A DNA stretch of 64,000 nt from Calycina herbarum (Eukaryota > Ascomycota > Leotiomycetes > Helotiales > Pezizellaceae), in the NCBI GenBank assembly GCA_001414485.1, contig LLEY01000061.1:124001-188000 (forward strand), read 5' to 3'. Position numbers and translations under genes: made by a program. Below the pieces are notes generated by a model. The model worked only from the letters and a program-made list of their open reading frames with translations. It was not told the origin of the DNA and searched no databases. This document shows, piece after piece, positions 1 through 11,237 of the stretch; position 1 is the first letter of the stretch; the number at the start of each line of letters is the position of its first letter.

Positions 1-342
1 AACAACGTCGCTCCTACAATCAAGGCTCTTTACGCTGTCTACTGTACCCTCTGCACCCGCGATGCGATCCTTCATCCGCTTACTAGCACTGAATTCCGCG
101 ATGTGGTGGGGAGTCTTGAGACGCTGAGTTTGATTAGTGCTGTTGATGGACGGAATGGGAGTTTTGCGGTGATGAATGGAACGCCTAGTAAGAGGGCGAG
201 GAAGTTTGGAATGGGGGTTGGGAGTGGGGATGAGAAGAGGGTTGGGAGTTGTGTGGGGGAGAGGGAGGTTGCTGCTGCTGTTGAAGGACTTGGGGGGGGG
301 ATTTTGAAGAGTATTTTGAGTGGGGAGGGGCTGGATATGTAA
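1..342 (+). CDS. cdc6: Cdc6/Cdc18-like replication licensing factor, C-terminal end (5' partial)
   Basis: The frame is open from base 1 and stops with TAA at 340-342, giving the last 113 residues of a protein whose start lies outside the window. The visible part contains IKALYAVYCTLC, then RDAILHPLTSTEFRDV and a short SLETLSLISAVDGR stretch. This matches the winged-helix end of Cdc6/Orc1-type AAA+ ATPases, in which a helix-turn-helix follows the ATPase core and contacts origin DNA. Cdc6 loads the MCM helicase in G1. The tail (TPSKRARKFG and a Gly-rich stretch) is basic and low-complexity, as in fungal Cdc6. The ATPase motifs are not in view, so Orc1 is the main alternative. The identification rests on remembered family resemblance only. 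Confidence 0.6.
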   Translation, partial: NNVAPTIKALYAVYCTLCTRDAILHPLTSTEFRDVVGSLETLSLISAVDGRNGSFAVMNGTPSKRARKFGMGVGSGDEKRVGSCVGEREVAAAVEGLGGGILKSILSGEGLDM

Positions 343-1036
343 ATCATGATGTGGTGGATGGGTGTTTGGGAAGGTGGAGAAGTGTATGATGAAGAATATG
401 TGTTTTGTTGCATAGCATGGGGGGTTTTTTTTTGCGTTGGGTGCATTTGGTGCATTTGGTGTTTGGGTAGCTTTTGAGCGGCCGTCTGTTTTGTTGCACC
501 TGGTGCATTGGAAACAACAAATGCCTTTCCAGCGGAGTTCAGATGAGAGTGATTGAGAGATAGTAATGAATTGAGGAAATAATTGAAACTTATAAATAAA
601 ACACCTGCTTCGCTTCTTTCCCCTGTGAATCGTGATGTGAATGATGATTACTTCTCTCTTGATTAACCGGTAGCTCTCATGTAGACGATCCACCACAAAG
701 TCAAGTCTGGGTTAGACAAGCTCTTTGGAAAAACTCAGAAGCTCGGCTTCTCAATCCTTAGAATTTCACACGTCAATGCGGGTGTGTATAAGAATAAACC
801 AACATGTGGAACGAAGCTCTCCTCTTGTCGAAGCAGAATATTAATTACCATTCATTCATTCGTTGCCAAAGTCTACAAGTCCACTTTTACATCAATATCT
901 GTTTATTGCTCGATGTCCACTCAATCCACGGCTTTTCTTACAAGTTAGCAATCCCAGAAGCTTTCTGCAGGTTAATTATCTGCTTAGGGATTGCGTGTGT
1001 AAATAGCTCCAGTCTCCAGACGGGGGGGAAATCGAG

Positions 1037-1317
1037 ATGTTGGTAGGTTATCTGTGAATGAGAAGGTAATTGATATGGAGTATCCGGGGTTGTCCGGGGT
1101 TGTCCGGGAAAAGTGTGATGAGTGGGAATAATTGGGCTATTAGTAGGTTATCTACAAAGAGCTTCACACAGGGAAAATATCGAGCTGTTGATTAGGTTAT
1201 TTGTGAATGGTAAGGGGATTGATGTGGTTATTTTCTGGGTTTACATAATGAGTTGGGAATAGTCGTGTTATGTGTAGGTTATCTGCGGATGGCTTGGGAA
1301 AGGGGAGCTACTGGTAG
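1037..1317. repeat. Degenerate direct repeats built around TAGGTTAT
   Basis: The word TAGGTTAT recurs near 1044, 1145, 1193, 1274 and 1314. The units at 1037-1078 and 1180-1225 share a longer pattern: GTTGGTAGGTTAT-like start, then TGTGAATG, then a GATATGG/GATGTGG end. A small tandem GGGGTTGTCC repeat lies at about 1085-1106. There is no coding content. Likely a decayed tandem repeat. Confidence 0.5.
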
Positions 1318-1718
1318 GTTATGGGAAACTAGGTTCATTTGTTCGGTTGCCTAGAAATATCTCATCGTTGAATATCCTGTTTCTATTGGCTAGAAATATA
1401 ATTTTATAAGGTAGGTAGGACTTCTTTGAAATTATGAAGTAGGCTGTTATTTGGAGAATATAGAAGGTCTTGGTAAAATTGTTATATTTGAAACACTGGA
1501 TTGATTGTAAGGAGGAAGATAATGGAAAGGTAGAGTAGAGAAGTGGTTGGTACGCGGCTTGTTATCAGGAGAGGTGACAGAAAAGTGAAAATTGTTTCGC
1601 CATTTACGAGGTCACTTACTTAACTATTTTAGTTTGGTTTTTAAACGTGATGTGTTGTAAGCATTGTAAATATAAACTTCTCGACTACGTAAGTGCTACT
1701 CTGAGCATTGTGAGTAAA

Positions 1719-1752
1719 GTAGAGTAATGACAATTGCACTACGTTACTCTAC
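1719..1752. repeat. Inverted repeat, 9-bp perfect arms
   Basis: GTAGAGTAA at 1719-1727 is the exact reverse complement of TTACTCTAC at 1744-1752, with a 16-nt spacer. The surrounding 300 bp is rich in related AGTAA/TTACT words, so this may be the core of a small decayed inverted-repeat element. Confidence 0.45.
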
Positions 1753-2259
1753 ACAAAGAAGTGGTTGAAGAGCATAAGCGATGCCAGAATTCAAGTTTAA
1801 GATAGCATTAAAACATACACACGGAGTAACGTGGAGAGAGTAAGGTAATGCCTCATGTACCCCTGAGTATTACTTTGAGATAAGTAGAAAATAGTACTGT
1901 CAGGGAAGGTATTGCTTTTGGTTTACTCTCGCTTAAGTGACCGAGTGTTAATGGTAGTATTCCTTGATTAAACCAATTTTCACGCTGAATTCAACACCAC
2001 AAAGAGTAATATTTCCCCCCTAACAGCTAATATATATGTTTGTTACAGAGTTTGCATCGAAGTTGTGCTGATGGAGGCGAAGGTACAACAAGCTCATTAT
2101 GAGTCGTGTTGACAGCTTCTGGCGACTCGTTCGTGTTGCAGCCAAGTTGCAGTGTTTGATTCTGGGAAACCTCTCTCGCTGCTTGACGTGCCTCCCGAGC
2201 CATTTGCTCCCTCAAAAGCGTTTTTTGCCGTTCCTCCCAAGTCGGCAAAGACTTCTGTA

Positions 2260-2294
2260 CGAAAGGGGGTCTCAAGATGTCAAGGTCACCCCCC
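2260..2294 (+). repeat. Left terminal inverted repeat of the Tc1-like element
   Basis: It starts CGAAAGGGGGTCTCAAG and ends in GGTCACCCCCC just inside the TA at 2258-2259. It pairs with 3584-3618 with a few mismatches, in the middle of the repeat. Confidence 0.9.
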
Positions 2295-2411
2295 CTGTAA
2301 GGCGGTGAGCTTAGTGCCACGCTGTTCTAGCACCTTCTCTCCCCCAACACTCATTCTCTTTATAGCTCCCACTATAGCTCCCACAGCTTCTATACTATCC
2401 AATTCATCAAC

Positions 2412-3558
2412 TATGGGCTACGTCAAACGTAAAACAGCTCGCAAAGAACACGAAACACCACGGCGTGTACGATTCCGTTGCCTTGTTAAGCGGGGCCATT
2501 CTTAAAGCGAAGCAGCAGAGCTAGTTAATGTTCCTCGTACCACTGCTATCAAATGGCTCAAGCAACGACCTTCCGATCACCGTACCAGTAAAGAGAGGAC
2601 TGGCAGACATCCTGTTATCTCAGACGAGAAGGTAGAGGATATAATTAAGTGGATAACTAGCCACTTTGACCAGCGAGCCCTTCCCCTTCAAGAGATCGCG
2701 CGAATACACGGTATTAAAGCCTATAATAATACGATACTAGCTGCCTTCGCTCGTCGCGGATATCACCATCACGTCCCTGATTACAAGCCCTTCCTCTCGT
2801 AAGCTACGCAACTCAAACGATATACCTTCTCAATTGCAAATTAGGACCGGCCAAAAGAGTACTAGCGCAAGGGCCTTTATTACAACGAAACTACGATCCA
2901 GTCAAATATGCGCCGACGCCTAAAGATCTTACGAAAACGAGGAGAACGACGAAGGCTTGATTGTATTCAATTCAAGTTCATAAGCGGCCGAACTTCCTTA
3001 CATTGCGCGGTTGTTATCGGGTATAACTTCAAGAGCCGGCTCATGTTTTTGTCAACGGAAGGAGAAGGAAAGGGGTTTACACAAAAGAAGTACGAGGACC
3101 AGATCTTACAGGGGCTATTAGGAGATATTTGTAAGGAGAAACACGGCCAGAATATAGGGGCATTTTGCATAGACAAAGACTACTTTGTAGTTGAGGACAG
3201 GAGTAGAATACACAAAAAGAAGGATACAAAGAAGAATCAAGGACTCTATAATAAAGCACGGGTAAAATGCTTTATATACTCAATCGAATAGCCTCCTTCT
3301 TCCCCGGATTTAAATCTAATTGAAAACGTGTAGAGGATCTTAAAACAAAGGCTCCGGAATAGGAAACCGTACGGTGGGTAGTCTTTAAAAGACCTCCAAG
3401 AGGCAGTTCTTGATATTTAGGAGAATGAAATCACAGTAGAGAACTTTAATAAGTATATAGACTCTCTCCCAGAGAGGCTTGAAAAGGTCAGATTGCGGAA
3501 GGGTGGACAAACTCATTGGTAGAGCATTAAAGCGGCATGTAAACTATACCTATTTTAG
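2412..3558 (+). pseudogene. Tc1/mariner transposase, interrupted by several stops
   Basis: From ATG 2412 the frame reads as a helix-turn-helix region (EAAELVNVPRTTAIKWLKQR, then RTGRHPVISDEKVEDII), typical of the Tc1 DNA-binding part. A catalytic-domain-like region follows (HCAVVIGYNFKSRLMFL...). The block SPDLNLIENV lies near 3302-3331 and holds the final acidic residue of the DDE/DDD triad, as in SPDLNPIEN-type Tc1 motifs. At least six in-frame TAA/TAG codons interrupt it, for example after VKRGHS at about 2503 and inside the ENV-RILK stretch. Several sit where CAA, CAG or TGG would be expected, which fits C-to-T type decay. It is not autonomous as it stands. Confidence 0.8.
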
Positions 3559-3583
3559 ATGTCTTGGCAATGGCAGAAAACAT

Positions 3584-3618
3584 GGGGGGTGACCTTGATT
3601 TGCTGAGACCCCCTTTCG
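3584..3618 (-). repeat. Right terminal inverted repeat of the Tc1-like element
   Basis: It runs GGGGGGTGACCTTGA... to ACCCCCTTTCG and is followed by TA at 3619-3620. It is the reverse complement of the left repeat apart from a few bases. Confidence 0.9.
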
Positions 3619-4671
3619 TACAATTGCAGACGCAATAATCACAAGAATAGTGCTCACCCAACCGGACCATTGTCCAACAGCATAAGCTTTCTCGGTAACA
3701 GGAAGTCCACCGTCCATAAACATAAACATCTCATTAAAACATACTAAAAGGAAGAAAAGGACGATACTGAATATCCTCGTAATGAGCAAACTAGGCTCCT
3801 CTTTGTACCCACCGGTCCTAAGGCTAAGTTCATATTCCATTCTCTTCTCCAAAGTCTTCTGTGACTCCCTGGTCGCCGCACTATCATCCTTAGAAAGTGA
3901 TTTGGAAAGAAATGACCGTCTCCGCCCACTCCACAGAAAGCAAAAAAGCGTAACGAGATAAAAGGGGCAAGCGCGGATCAGAAGCACCATTATCAATCGC
4001 CCTCGTAGTCCAAGAAAACCTTTGGTTAGAACAATAATCTCGCTCCCAGATCTCAAAGTTTGCGTGCTTGAGAAACAAGAATAAGTGCAATTCAACCTTC
4101 CCATATTAGCCTGAGTTTGCTCCCTTAGCAACACCCCTTCTTCTGACCAACACGCCTTTTCTTCAGGATACCTCCTCAAGCACGCCACCACCGAACAGAC
4201 CGAGCCTATGAAAACAAGCAGCCCCCACAACTTAAAAACAGGCTTCGCTGGGGATTCTCTCAGGGTCTTGGAGAACTCTACTACGGGGAGCGTGACTAGG
4301 CAACCTGCACTAACGATTGCCCATATGGCGAAGGCATCGAGGTCTGGCAAAGAGTTTTTGGACACGACGGCGAGGATGATGGCATGGATTGAAGCAGTTC
4401 CCGAGAATGTCATGAAGGAGGCTACAGCGCCGGTAACGAGCCAGATTTAACGGCGAGCGAGGACGGCAAAAAGAAGAAGGGTATAGTAGAGGAAGCGCGG
4501 GAGGGTGAAGTACTAGCCGGATATTAGGTTAAAGCATATCACTCTGTTTGTATCGGTAGTTGCGTTGTAGTCTGAGAGGAAGGTGAACACTGCGATGGAT
4601 GCAAAAGTCTCGCCAGTGCGGCTGAGCTCCCTTGACCTTTCCAACGTTGAATCACTAAGCCACAGGCTGCT

Positions 4672-5198
4672 TTACAGAAATGCCAAACGAGAGGCGGTAC
4701 CACAAATTTTGAGAATAAGTTTAGCAAAATCCCACTGTAATTCTGTAACAAAACAACAAGGCTATTATTTACCGAGCGAGAAATAAGATTGCAATTCTTT
4801 TCAGGTCGTTTATCTTAGATGATCAGAGAATAACTCCCAGCTTCCGAAATTGGCTGCCTATTCAACCGAGAAACTTCCCCGGCTACACGACAGCGGACAT
4901 ACGCCACTAACTCAACGCTATTTACATGTGATTGATTGCCTTGAGCCGTGGTGGAATTCATACACTTGAGATTGAATGCCAGCCACACGCGGGGAACTTA
5001 CGGAAAACTTACGAGTTACTGGTATGTGGTATACTTTATATCGGGTATATTTTCGACTCATTCTTCACCTTACATTTCCCTTCCCTTTCCCAGTTGCCTC
5101 ACATCACATGCAGCTCCTCATTCTTCATAAGTCATTTCCTATCATCACAGCATCAAACCGTCCTACTACCCCAGTACCCATGGAACCCCTCTTAAAAA
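4672..5198. other. Intergenic, between the membrane pseudogene and the P450 3' end
   Basis: Only short plus-strand frames without family resemblance are present. The upstream exon of the decayed membrane gene may extend into the first 100 bases, but I cannot place a start. Confidence 0.4.
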
Positions 5199-7136
5199 TC
5201 ACTCCCTAGCCCTAACTTCAATCATAGGTCCATCTCTAAACCCCAAAATCCAATCCCACATCTGATACTCGCCCTCCCTTCTCCTTCCTTCAACCCCCTT
5301 TTTCGACCCACCACCCGTCAACTCCCCGGAGATCCTAATATCATACCCCCAAAGCAAGTGTACTAATGCGAGTTTGAGAGCTATGTATGACATATTCTTG
5401 CCGATACAATTCAGAGGTCCTACAAGAAAAGGTATACTTGTTGCTTTTGCCGCGGACAATTTTTCTTGTTCTTGTGGAGATGTTGAAGAATTCGAGAGAA
5501 TCCAACGTTCAGGCTTGAATTCCCAAGGCTCTGGGAAAACCTTGGGATCGTGGTGGAGTACGTAAATTGGTGATCCGAGTGTAATTCCTTCGGGTATGAA
5601 CATCCCATCGATTTCTAGTCCTCCTTTCAATACCTCTCTCGGAAGGGAACTAGCTTTCGGTGGGTTCAAACGGAGGGTTTCTTCAATGCATGCATGTAAA
5701 TACTCGAGTGTATTTAACATCGGATTCTTGATCTCTTCCACACTTCCAAACGATGAACGGATCTCGGTAACGAGATGTTGAAGGGTCATAGGGTTTTTGA
5801 GAAGGTAAAAGATGCATGCTGAAAGCGTAAGTCCAACACCATCGCTTCCAGCTGCAATGATCAATGCGGAATCGGCTTGGAGCTCTTCCTTCGAGAATTT
5901 CTTTCCGGTCACTGGATCGCGGCTGTTCAAGAGGTAATGGAAAGTGTCCCTTCTCCCTCCTTTCTCTTCATCCTGTCCCTTTTCCTCTCGTTCTTCTTGG
6001 AGTTGGTTCTCAAGTTGCATCCGTTTCGCAAGTCGTGAATTCGCCAACTCGGTATATTTCAACGAATCAGCAGCCTCTTGACCGCCAATATAATCCTGGA
6101 TCTTAGAACCGATAAGAGGACGGATAAGGTCGATAAATGGTAAATATCCAACGTAATACAAGAACCGAGAAGCACTTTTCAACACTTCTGGAACCCATCT
6201 CGTTCCCACCTCTGGGTGGTTTGGATGATGATGATCTAACATTCCGAAACTCTCTCCGTAACCGAGATCGGAGATGAAATCAAATCCAAACCAGGTTGCC
6301 CATTCGCCCATGTTTCGGGGGGTTGCTGGGTTAGAACTTAATCCTCGAACGAGTTTTATGGCGCTGAGGGTTATGAGTTTTTCAGCTTCTTTCAGGGCTT
6401 GTTGGGAGAAAGCCGGAGAGAGAAAACGCCTTCGGAGCGCGTGTTGAGTTTTGTTCCTTTCCATTCTATGGACAAGGGTATCAGCATAAATCGTATACCC
6501 ATTTCTGGGTTTGAAAAGAGAGGAATCGCGAGAAGAAAATTTCGAACATTGGATCACGACCGGTCAAAATACGAGCTCAGAATAGGACCGCAAGAATATT
6601 TTCGCTTACTGGATAGAAGGTGCACCGGCGGAGATATCTAAGGTTTTATACCAGGACCCTTTTTGCACGTTTGCTTTTGGACCGTGAAGTACGGGAATGG
6701 TGGAAGGGGAAGAGAGGGAGAGCGAGTTGGCGCCGTAACGGAATATTGGGCCTGTATTTAGGTTAAAAATGAATTTCCAGTTTCAAAGAAGAAGATAGAA
6801 CGGAGGATTTTGAAAGAGAGAGGGCGAAATATTACCATATTTTTCATGATTTTGATATTCCCAGAGATGACGATCCCCCCTCCAACAATGAATTACCAAC
6901 GGCCAGTCTGAGATACGTGCCCAGAATGGTCCGGGATATTTAGCGAGAGGGTGGAGGGTAAGTCGATATGTGAAGACGACGAGGAACTGGAAGATCAATC
7001 AGCAAATTATCTAAGTCTCATTATTCCGAGGGTATGTGAGACTTACGTAGACAAAAACCGCCAAGGTGAAATAAAAGATAAGCTCAAGATAGGTTACACC
7101 AACCAAAGCCTCGTATATAACCTCCGAGATCTGCAT
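5199..7136 (-). CDS. Cytochrome P450 monooxygenase, four exons
   Basis: Exons on the minus strand fit 7047-7136, 6836-6986, 6610-6751 and 5199-6504, with phases agreeing and about 562 aa. The product has an N-terminal membrane anchor (LIFYFTLAVFVY), a proline-rich hinge (LAKYPGPFWARISDWP), an ExxR motif (EETLR), a PERW meander motif and a haem loop FLVGPLNCIG with the ligating Cys. The I-helix reads AAGSDGVGLTLS, so the usual Thr after the acidic residue is Gly. The class resembles microsomal fungal P450s of the benzoate 4-monooxygenase-like group. The substrate is unknown. The upstream ATG at 7136 was chosen because it supplies the anchor directly and the splice phases close. Confidence 0.88.
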
Positions 7137-7693
7137 CTTGAGTCCTCGGGTTTTGGCTTCAGTGTAACGACGACGTAACGACGACGATATCCTTGGGTGT
7201 TCTCGGGACGAAAACGGTAAGTTCCTTCCAAGAAAATCCAACAAAGCGGAAGGAAAACGTTGTGTTTTACGATTAGGTTGTATTGCAGATGATTGGACTC
7301 TATTATTCTTAACTTCTGCCGAAATGGTGTGCACACTTGTGCAGCTGCATCTGCATAATGCACCCCCTGGGGTTACAGTGCATATGCACCTTGCAACCTA
7401 GTTGCCATTATAAATTCCTCCCACTCCTTGGGGTGTCACAGATGCGGGGGAATCCTTATCTGGTTTTCCGCGAGGCTCCCAGAGGCAAAGAGGAAAAAGA
7501 AACGAGAAGTTTTCATTGCCCGTACTGGGAACGAAGGTGCAGTTCGCTCTGGACTGTGCATGATTATATCAACTAGGTCACTTGCACATAATGATTATTG
7601 TGTCTAATACTGCCCCAAACCTAAGTATACCCAATCATTTCCATCCCTTCGTTTCATCATTCCACATCATTCTTGCAACATTAAAATTTCCCC
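7137..7693. other. Intergenic promoter region upstream of the P450 and 3' flank of the permease
   Basis: No gene was seen. This should hold the minus-strand P450 promoter. No clear TATA box could be assigned. Confidence 0.4.
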
Positions 7694-9472
7694 TCACTCA
7701 TCACCTTTCGTAGCCCGAGCAATGGGTACTTGGAATCTCTTTCTTCCAGATAGAAACCAGTCGCCCAATGCAATGACGATTACTGCTCCCACAAGTGGTC
7801 CTGCATAATTCATGTTGAGAGCAGTAACAGGCCTCATGCTTGGGAACGGTAAGAAGACGATAATGTAAATAATGTATACCAGTGAGAACAAGTTGATTGG
7901 GAGTCCCCAACGACCAAGTTTGAATGGTCCGTATGCTGGGTGTCGATTTTGTAGTTTCCTGATGACGAGGAATAGGATGGGTATAAAGTACGAAATGTAT
8001 AATGCGATTGTTGGAAGAGATATAAGGGCATTAAAGGCGGTCGAGGATGCGATATTGATTATTGCTAAGAGACAACAGATAAATCCAACAAGTAGAAGTG
8101 AGTTGATTGGAATTTTGAGCGTAGGGTGAACGTAGGAGAATGTTTCCGAGAATGGCAAGCCGTTGTCTCGCGCAAATGCCCATGTCAGTCTGGAGACTGA
8201 AGCAAAGATATTGAAGAGTGAAATGAAGAGGATAAAGGCGATCATAACCACCAGTATGTTGGTAGCAGGCTTGGACTTGGTTGCTTGGTAGTACACCTCG
8301 ATGATTGGGAGAAGTGTTGGGGTATTAGTGACTTTGTCGACGTCTCCAATGCAGAACATAACGGCGACCATGAAAGCAAATTGCATAATGCTGTTCAATA
8401 CAACTGCCATGATCATGCTGTGCGGAACCTGCGTCTTAGCACCTTTGACTTCATCACCTACAAAAGCATTAGCATTTCGTGAGTTGCGATCATAAATTTG
8501 AAGGTAGACTTACTCATATGCAATACTCCGTCAAAGGAAGTAATGGGAAAGGTCACAGTGATGATCCCGAGACTGAAAGCTACTCCTGGATTCTCCCATC
8601 CACTATAACTGTTCCAAAGATTGTTGAACACAAAGCTGGCTGTGCTACGTTCAGCCAGCACAACCAAAGTGACGAGTGATACAATGAAGAAGAGAACGTG
8701 GCAGATCCCTCCTATCATTTCCAGTGTGTTCAACATCTTTCGAAACCAAAAGTTCCACACAACCGGCAATATGACGAATGCCCACATTATAAGTGTTCCG
8801 TGCCATCGTTGAGGTTCGTATTCTGGGTAGTTGAAGACAACAAGACCGGTTACAATGTTCGATAAATATGCTGGACTAGCTGCTGTCACCGTGATCCACG
8901 CCCATACTGTAATCCATCTATTATTTGTTAGGCCTCCGCAAATTTACGTGAAGATTGAACTAATTCTTACCCTTGGAAAAGTCCCCAGAATGCGGGGTTA
9001 CTCGGCGCAAATGCTGCTGACCATCGATACTGTGCTCCAACAACAGGATCACTATTTGTCAATTAGCATTTACTACAGACTCTTCGAGTATGACTGAATT
9101 ACAGTGATGCCATTTCTGCAAGTGAGGTAGCTATTGCTGTTGAGCCAATTCCGGCTACAATACTCCCATAAACGAGAGATGCCGGCCCGCCATTGAGGAG
9201 ACTGAATTGAATTGAAGACGCCGAAGCTTCCCAGGCTGCCTGAAGCGTAAACCCAAAGTTTATGATAGCGGTTGGGTTAATATAGCGCTATAGATTTGAG
9301 TCAATTGTCCCAATGGTGCATAAAAGAGAAATCATACCTCAAGAACACCAGCTCCACCGCTCTCTTCTGGCTGTTTGGGGGCCTTCGGTCCATCGAGGCT
9401 ACTACTGCTCCCTTTGTTTTCTTCAACATCTTGAACGGTAAGAACGTTCTCTGTCTTGTAGTCTGTCTCCAT
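7694..9472 (-). CDS. APC-superfamily amino-acid / GABA permease
   Basis: The start is ATG at 9472. The first exon encodes an acidic cytosolic tail (to 9338). Later exons encode about twelve membrane segments, starting RYINPTAIINFGFTLQAAWE. Recognisable family landmarks are the early GGPASLVYGS and EMASL...DPVVGAQYRW blocks, the helix ...SFDGVLHMS followed by DEVKGAKTQVPHSM, and the C-terminal YGPFKLGRWGLPIN stretch. These are typical of fungal GABA/choline/amino-acid permeases (Uga4/Hnm1-like), plasma-membrane proton symporters. Introns lie near 9288-9337, about 9055-9110, about 8918-8970 and about 8460-8514. The protein ends at TGA 7694-7696. The exact substrate cannot be read from sequence. 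Confidence 0.88.
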
Positions 9473-11237
9473 TGCGACTCAAAGATGGAAGTACAAAAAC
9501 AAGTTCGGCTGTCTCAGGCCGATTGTTGTCCCTATCGATAAAACGGGTAGAAGCCTAAAGGACACGATGAAGAGGTCGATCGCCAGCGAAAGTAAGACAG
9601 CTCTGAAGCTGGTTTACGGACAAGCTCGATATCGCTGATACTACCACGACGCGACGCTATTTTAATCATTAATCGGAGCAAGAGGCCACTCTGGACTATC
9701 ACCTCCGGAGTCTGGAACCGTTTCTCCAGCGGATGGCGGCGGTGTGGAGTTTTCCATGTCTTTAGGAACAGCCCGCAACAGCCTGGGAGAGGAGAGCTTC
9801 AACTCTCTGGAGAAAGCTTGCTCGGCTACGGCTCGTAGGGGTGCATGGGAAGGCCAGGGGGTTTGCTGCAAATGCAGGCATAACTGGCCGGCCAAGAGAA
9901 CAATGTCACATTTGGCTTTTATGCTTTCCTCCCATACGTTACCGGGCTCCAATTATTTGGGTTGCATTTTGATATTTGCGGCGCACCCCCACGCGGAAGA
10001 TAATCTGAAAAAGAAATGGAAAGGAAATCAGGCAACTGAGGCAAGAAACGATCAGCATCCTCTCTCCCGGCCGCGAAACGACAAGTGCTTCGAGCAAATG
10101 ATAGATTGATTGGACGTGGCGATTCTGGGGAGAATTACTCCGTAAGTATTATTGACAAAAATTGAAGAAACATGGCCACACATGTGCCTCCGGAGATCAT
10201 GGTTGGTGTTGGTTCAACTTGGTTGTTGAAGAATCGATCGTCGATTTAAGGTTGTCGCCCTTAGTCACGTGCTGCTAGGATCAGGGGCTTATTTTATCCC
10301 AATCGAGCAGTTAACTAAGACATTAAACGAATATCAACACACCCATTATCAAAAATCAGCTCACTATTTTATCACTTTTCATCGAGATAACTGGTGGAAA
10401 GGATTTGCATAGAAATAGGAATTCACAATGCTCACGTGCCCAGAACCTGGTCGCTTATCAAGTTTGAAAAGGCTCACAGATTTCCGGAAGACTTCCCCGC
10501 GGGGCCACTAGGCCTTACTAGGCGGCGTACACCCGCTGTGCCCACCTACTGGTGATTGAGACTCTTTTCTTTTTCTCTTTTCTCCCCCTCAATGGGATTC
10601 AGCCACTTGATTACTTTCATCGTCAATTTTCAATTCCGCTGGGAGTTATCTGCCTTGTTTGCTTTTTCTGTTTCAGGTCTCATATCGTGATCCGCCTTAT
10701 TGTGATGCCATCCCATTTTGTAAACAACGCATTATTTCGAGATAGCTCCTCGTTGGCCCTGCGATATGGGAACAGAGCCCTGTGGGTAATGACCCTGCAG
10801 CAGGTCAACCCTAGGAAATCGAATGAGGGACTCCCGTATCCCTGCCGAGTCGCGGCAGCTGAGTTTCTTTGCATTCTTTTCAGGGGCTGCTGGATACAAT
10901 CCGCGTCGTCATCCATGATTGATACGATGATTTTTATGAAGCGATTAGCTTCGATAGTATCTGGTTAGGGATTATTAGACAACACAGACCGGTATCTGGT
11001 GCTGCCTTCAACAATCGAGTCCTTGACCTCTCATTCTTTCCTCTTCAATGACCATCTTTTCCTATTTCTGATTTGCGGCAGCGGCAGCGGCTACGGAACG
11101 GCCCAGGTCTCTTGTACATGACCATCTGTTCGTCACCTCGGTCTTCTCTTCAGGCGTAACACGATCCTCAAGCCGAGATTTGTATATCTACAGAGACAGA
11201 GACTTGACAGTACGGAGGTACTTTACAACTTACTAAC
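9473..11237. other. Intergenic, 1.8 kb, between divergent permease and receptor genes
   Basis: It contains the promoters of both neighbours. A 96-codon minus frame (9662-9952) and a 138-codon plus frame (10552-10968) show no family resemblance and are not called. CACGTG occurs at 10266-10271 and about 10432-10438. These are possible bHLH or bZIP sites, but the word is frequent in this window. Confidence 0.4.

Larger units (their letters stand above)
343..2026. other. Gene-poor intergenic stretch, 1.7 kb
   Basis: No convincing gene is seen on either strand; open frames are short and lack domain resemblance. The stretch is moderately AT-rich. It contains degenerate direct repeats around 1037-1317 and a zone at 1690-2010 dense in AGTAA/TTACT words with one clean inverted repeat (both listed separately). 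It may be old transposon debris, but no coding remnant identifies it. Confidence 0.5.
2260..3618 (+). mobile_element. Tc1/mariner-type DNA transposon, 1359 bp, flanked by TA
   Basis: The element has about 35-bp terminal inverted repeats (2260-2294 and 3584-3618) that begin CGAAAGGGGGTCTC and differ at only a few positions. It is bounded on both sides by TA (2258-2259 and 3619-3620), the target-site duplication of the IS630-Tc1-mariner superfamily. Inside is a degraded transposase on the plus strand. Length, TIRs, TA target and transposase all agree. It interrupts a membrane-protein gene on the opposite strand, and that gene's frame resumes exactly across the element. Confidence 0.9.
2027..4671 (-). 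pseudogene. Multi-pass membrane protein gene, split by a Tc1-like element and carrying two stops
   Basis: Read on the minus strand, the frame runs from about 4671 through a hydrophobic domain to 3619, where the transposon interrupts it. It resumes in the same frame at 2259 and ends at a TAG at 2027-2029. Removing the element and one TA joins ...SAIV to QKSLPTWEERQ in frame, so the 2260-3618 DNA is a clean insertion. Several membrane segments are visible (for example IWAIVSAGCLVTLPVV, IFSIVLFFLLVCF, WSGWVSTILVIIASAIV), followed by a charged tail. Two further stops interrupt the upstream frame near 4511-4516 (TAG) and 4446-4450 (TAA). A possible intron acceptor lies at about 4672, so the true 5' end is uncertain. 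I recognise no family. Three lesions make it a pseudogene. Confidence 0.65.

Noticed and set aside
9662..9952. 96-codon minus-strand frame between the permease and the receptor.
   Set aside because: No signal peptide, domain or homologous feel; the sequence composition looks noncoding.
10552..10968. 138-codon plus-strand frame.
   Set aside because: No family resemblance and no supporting context; likely a chance frame.
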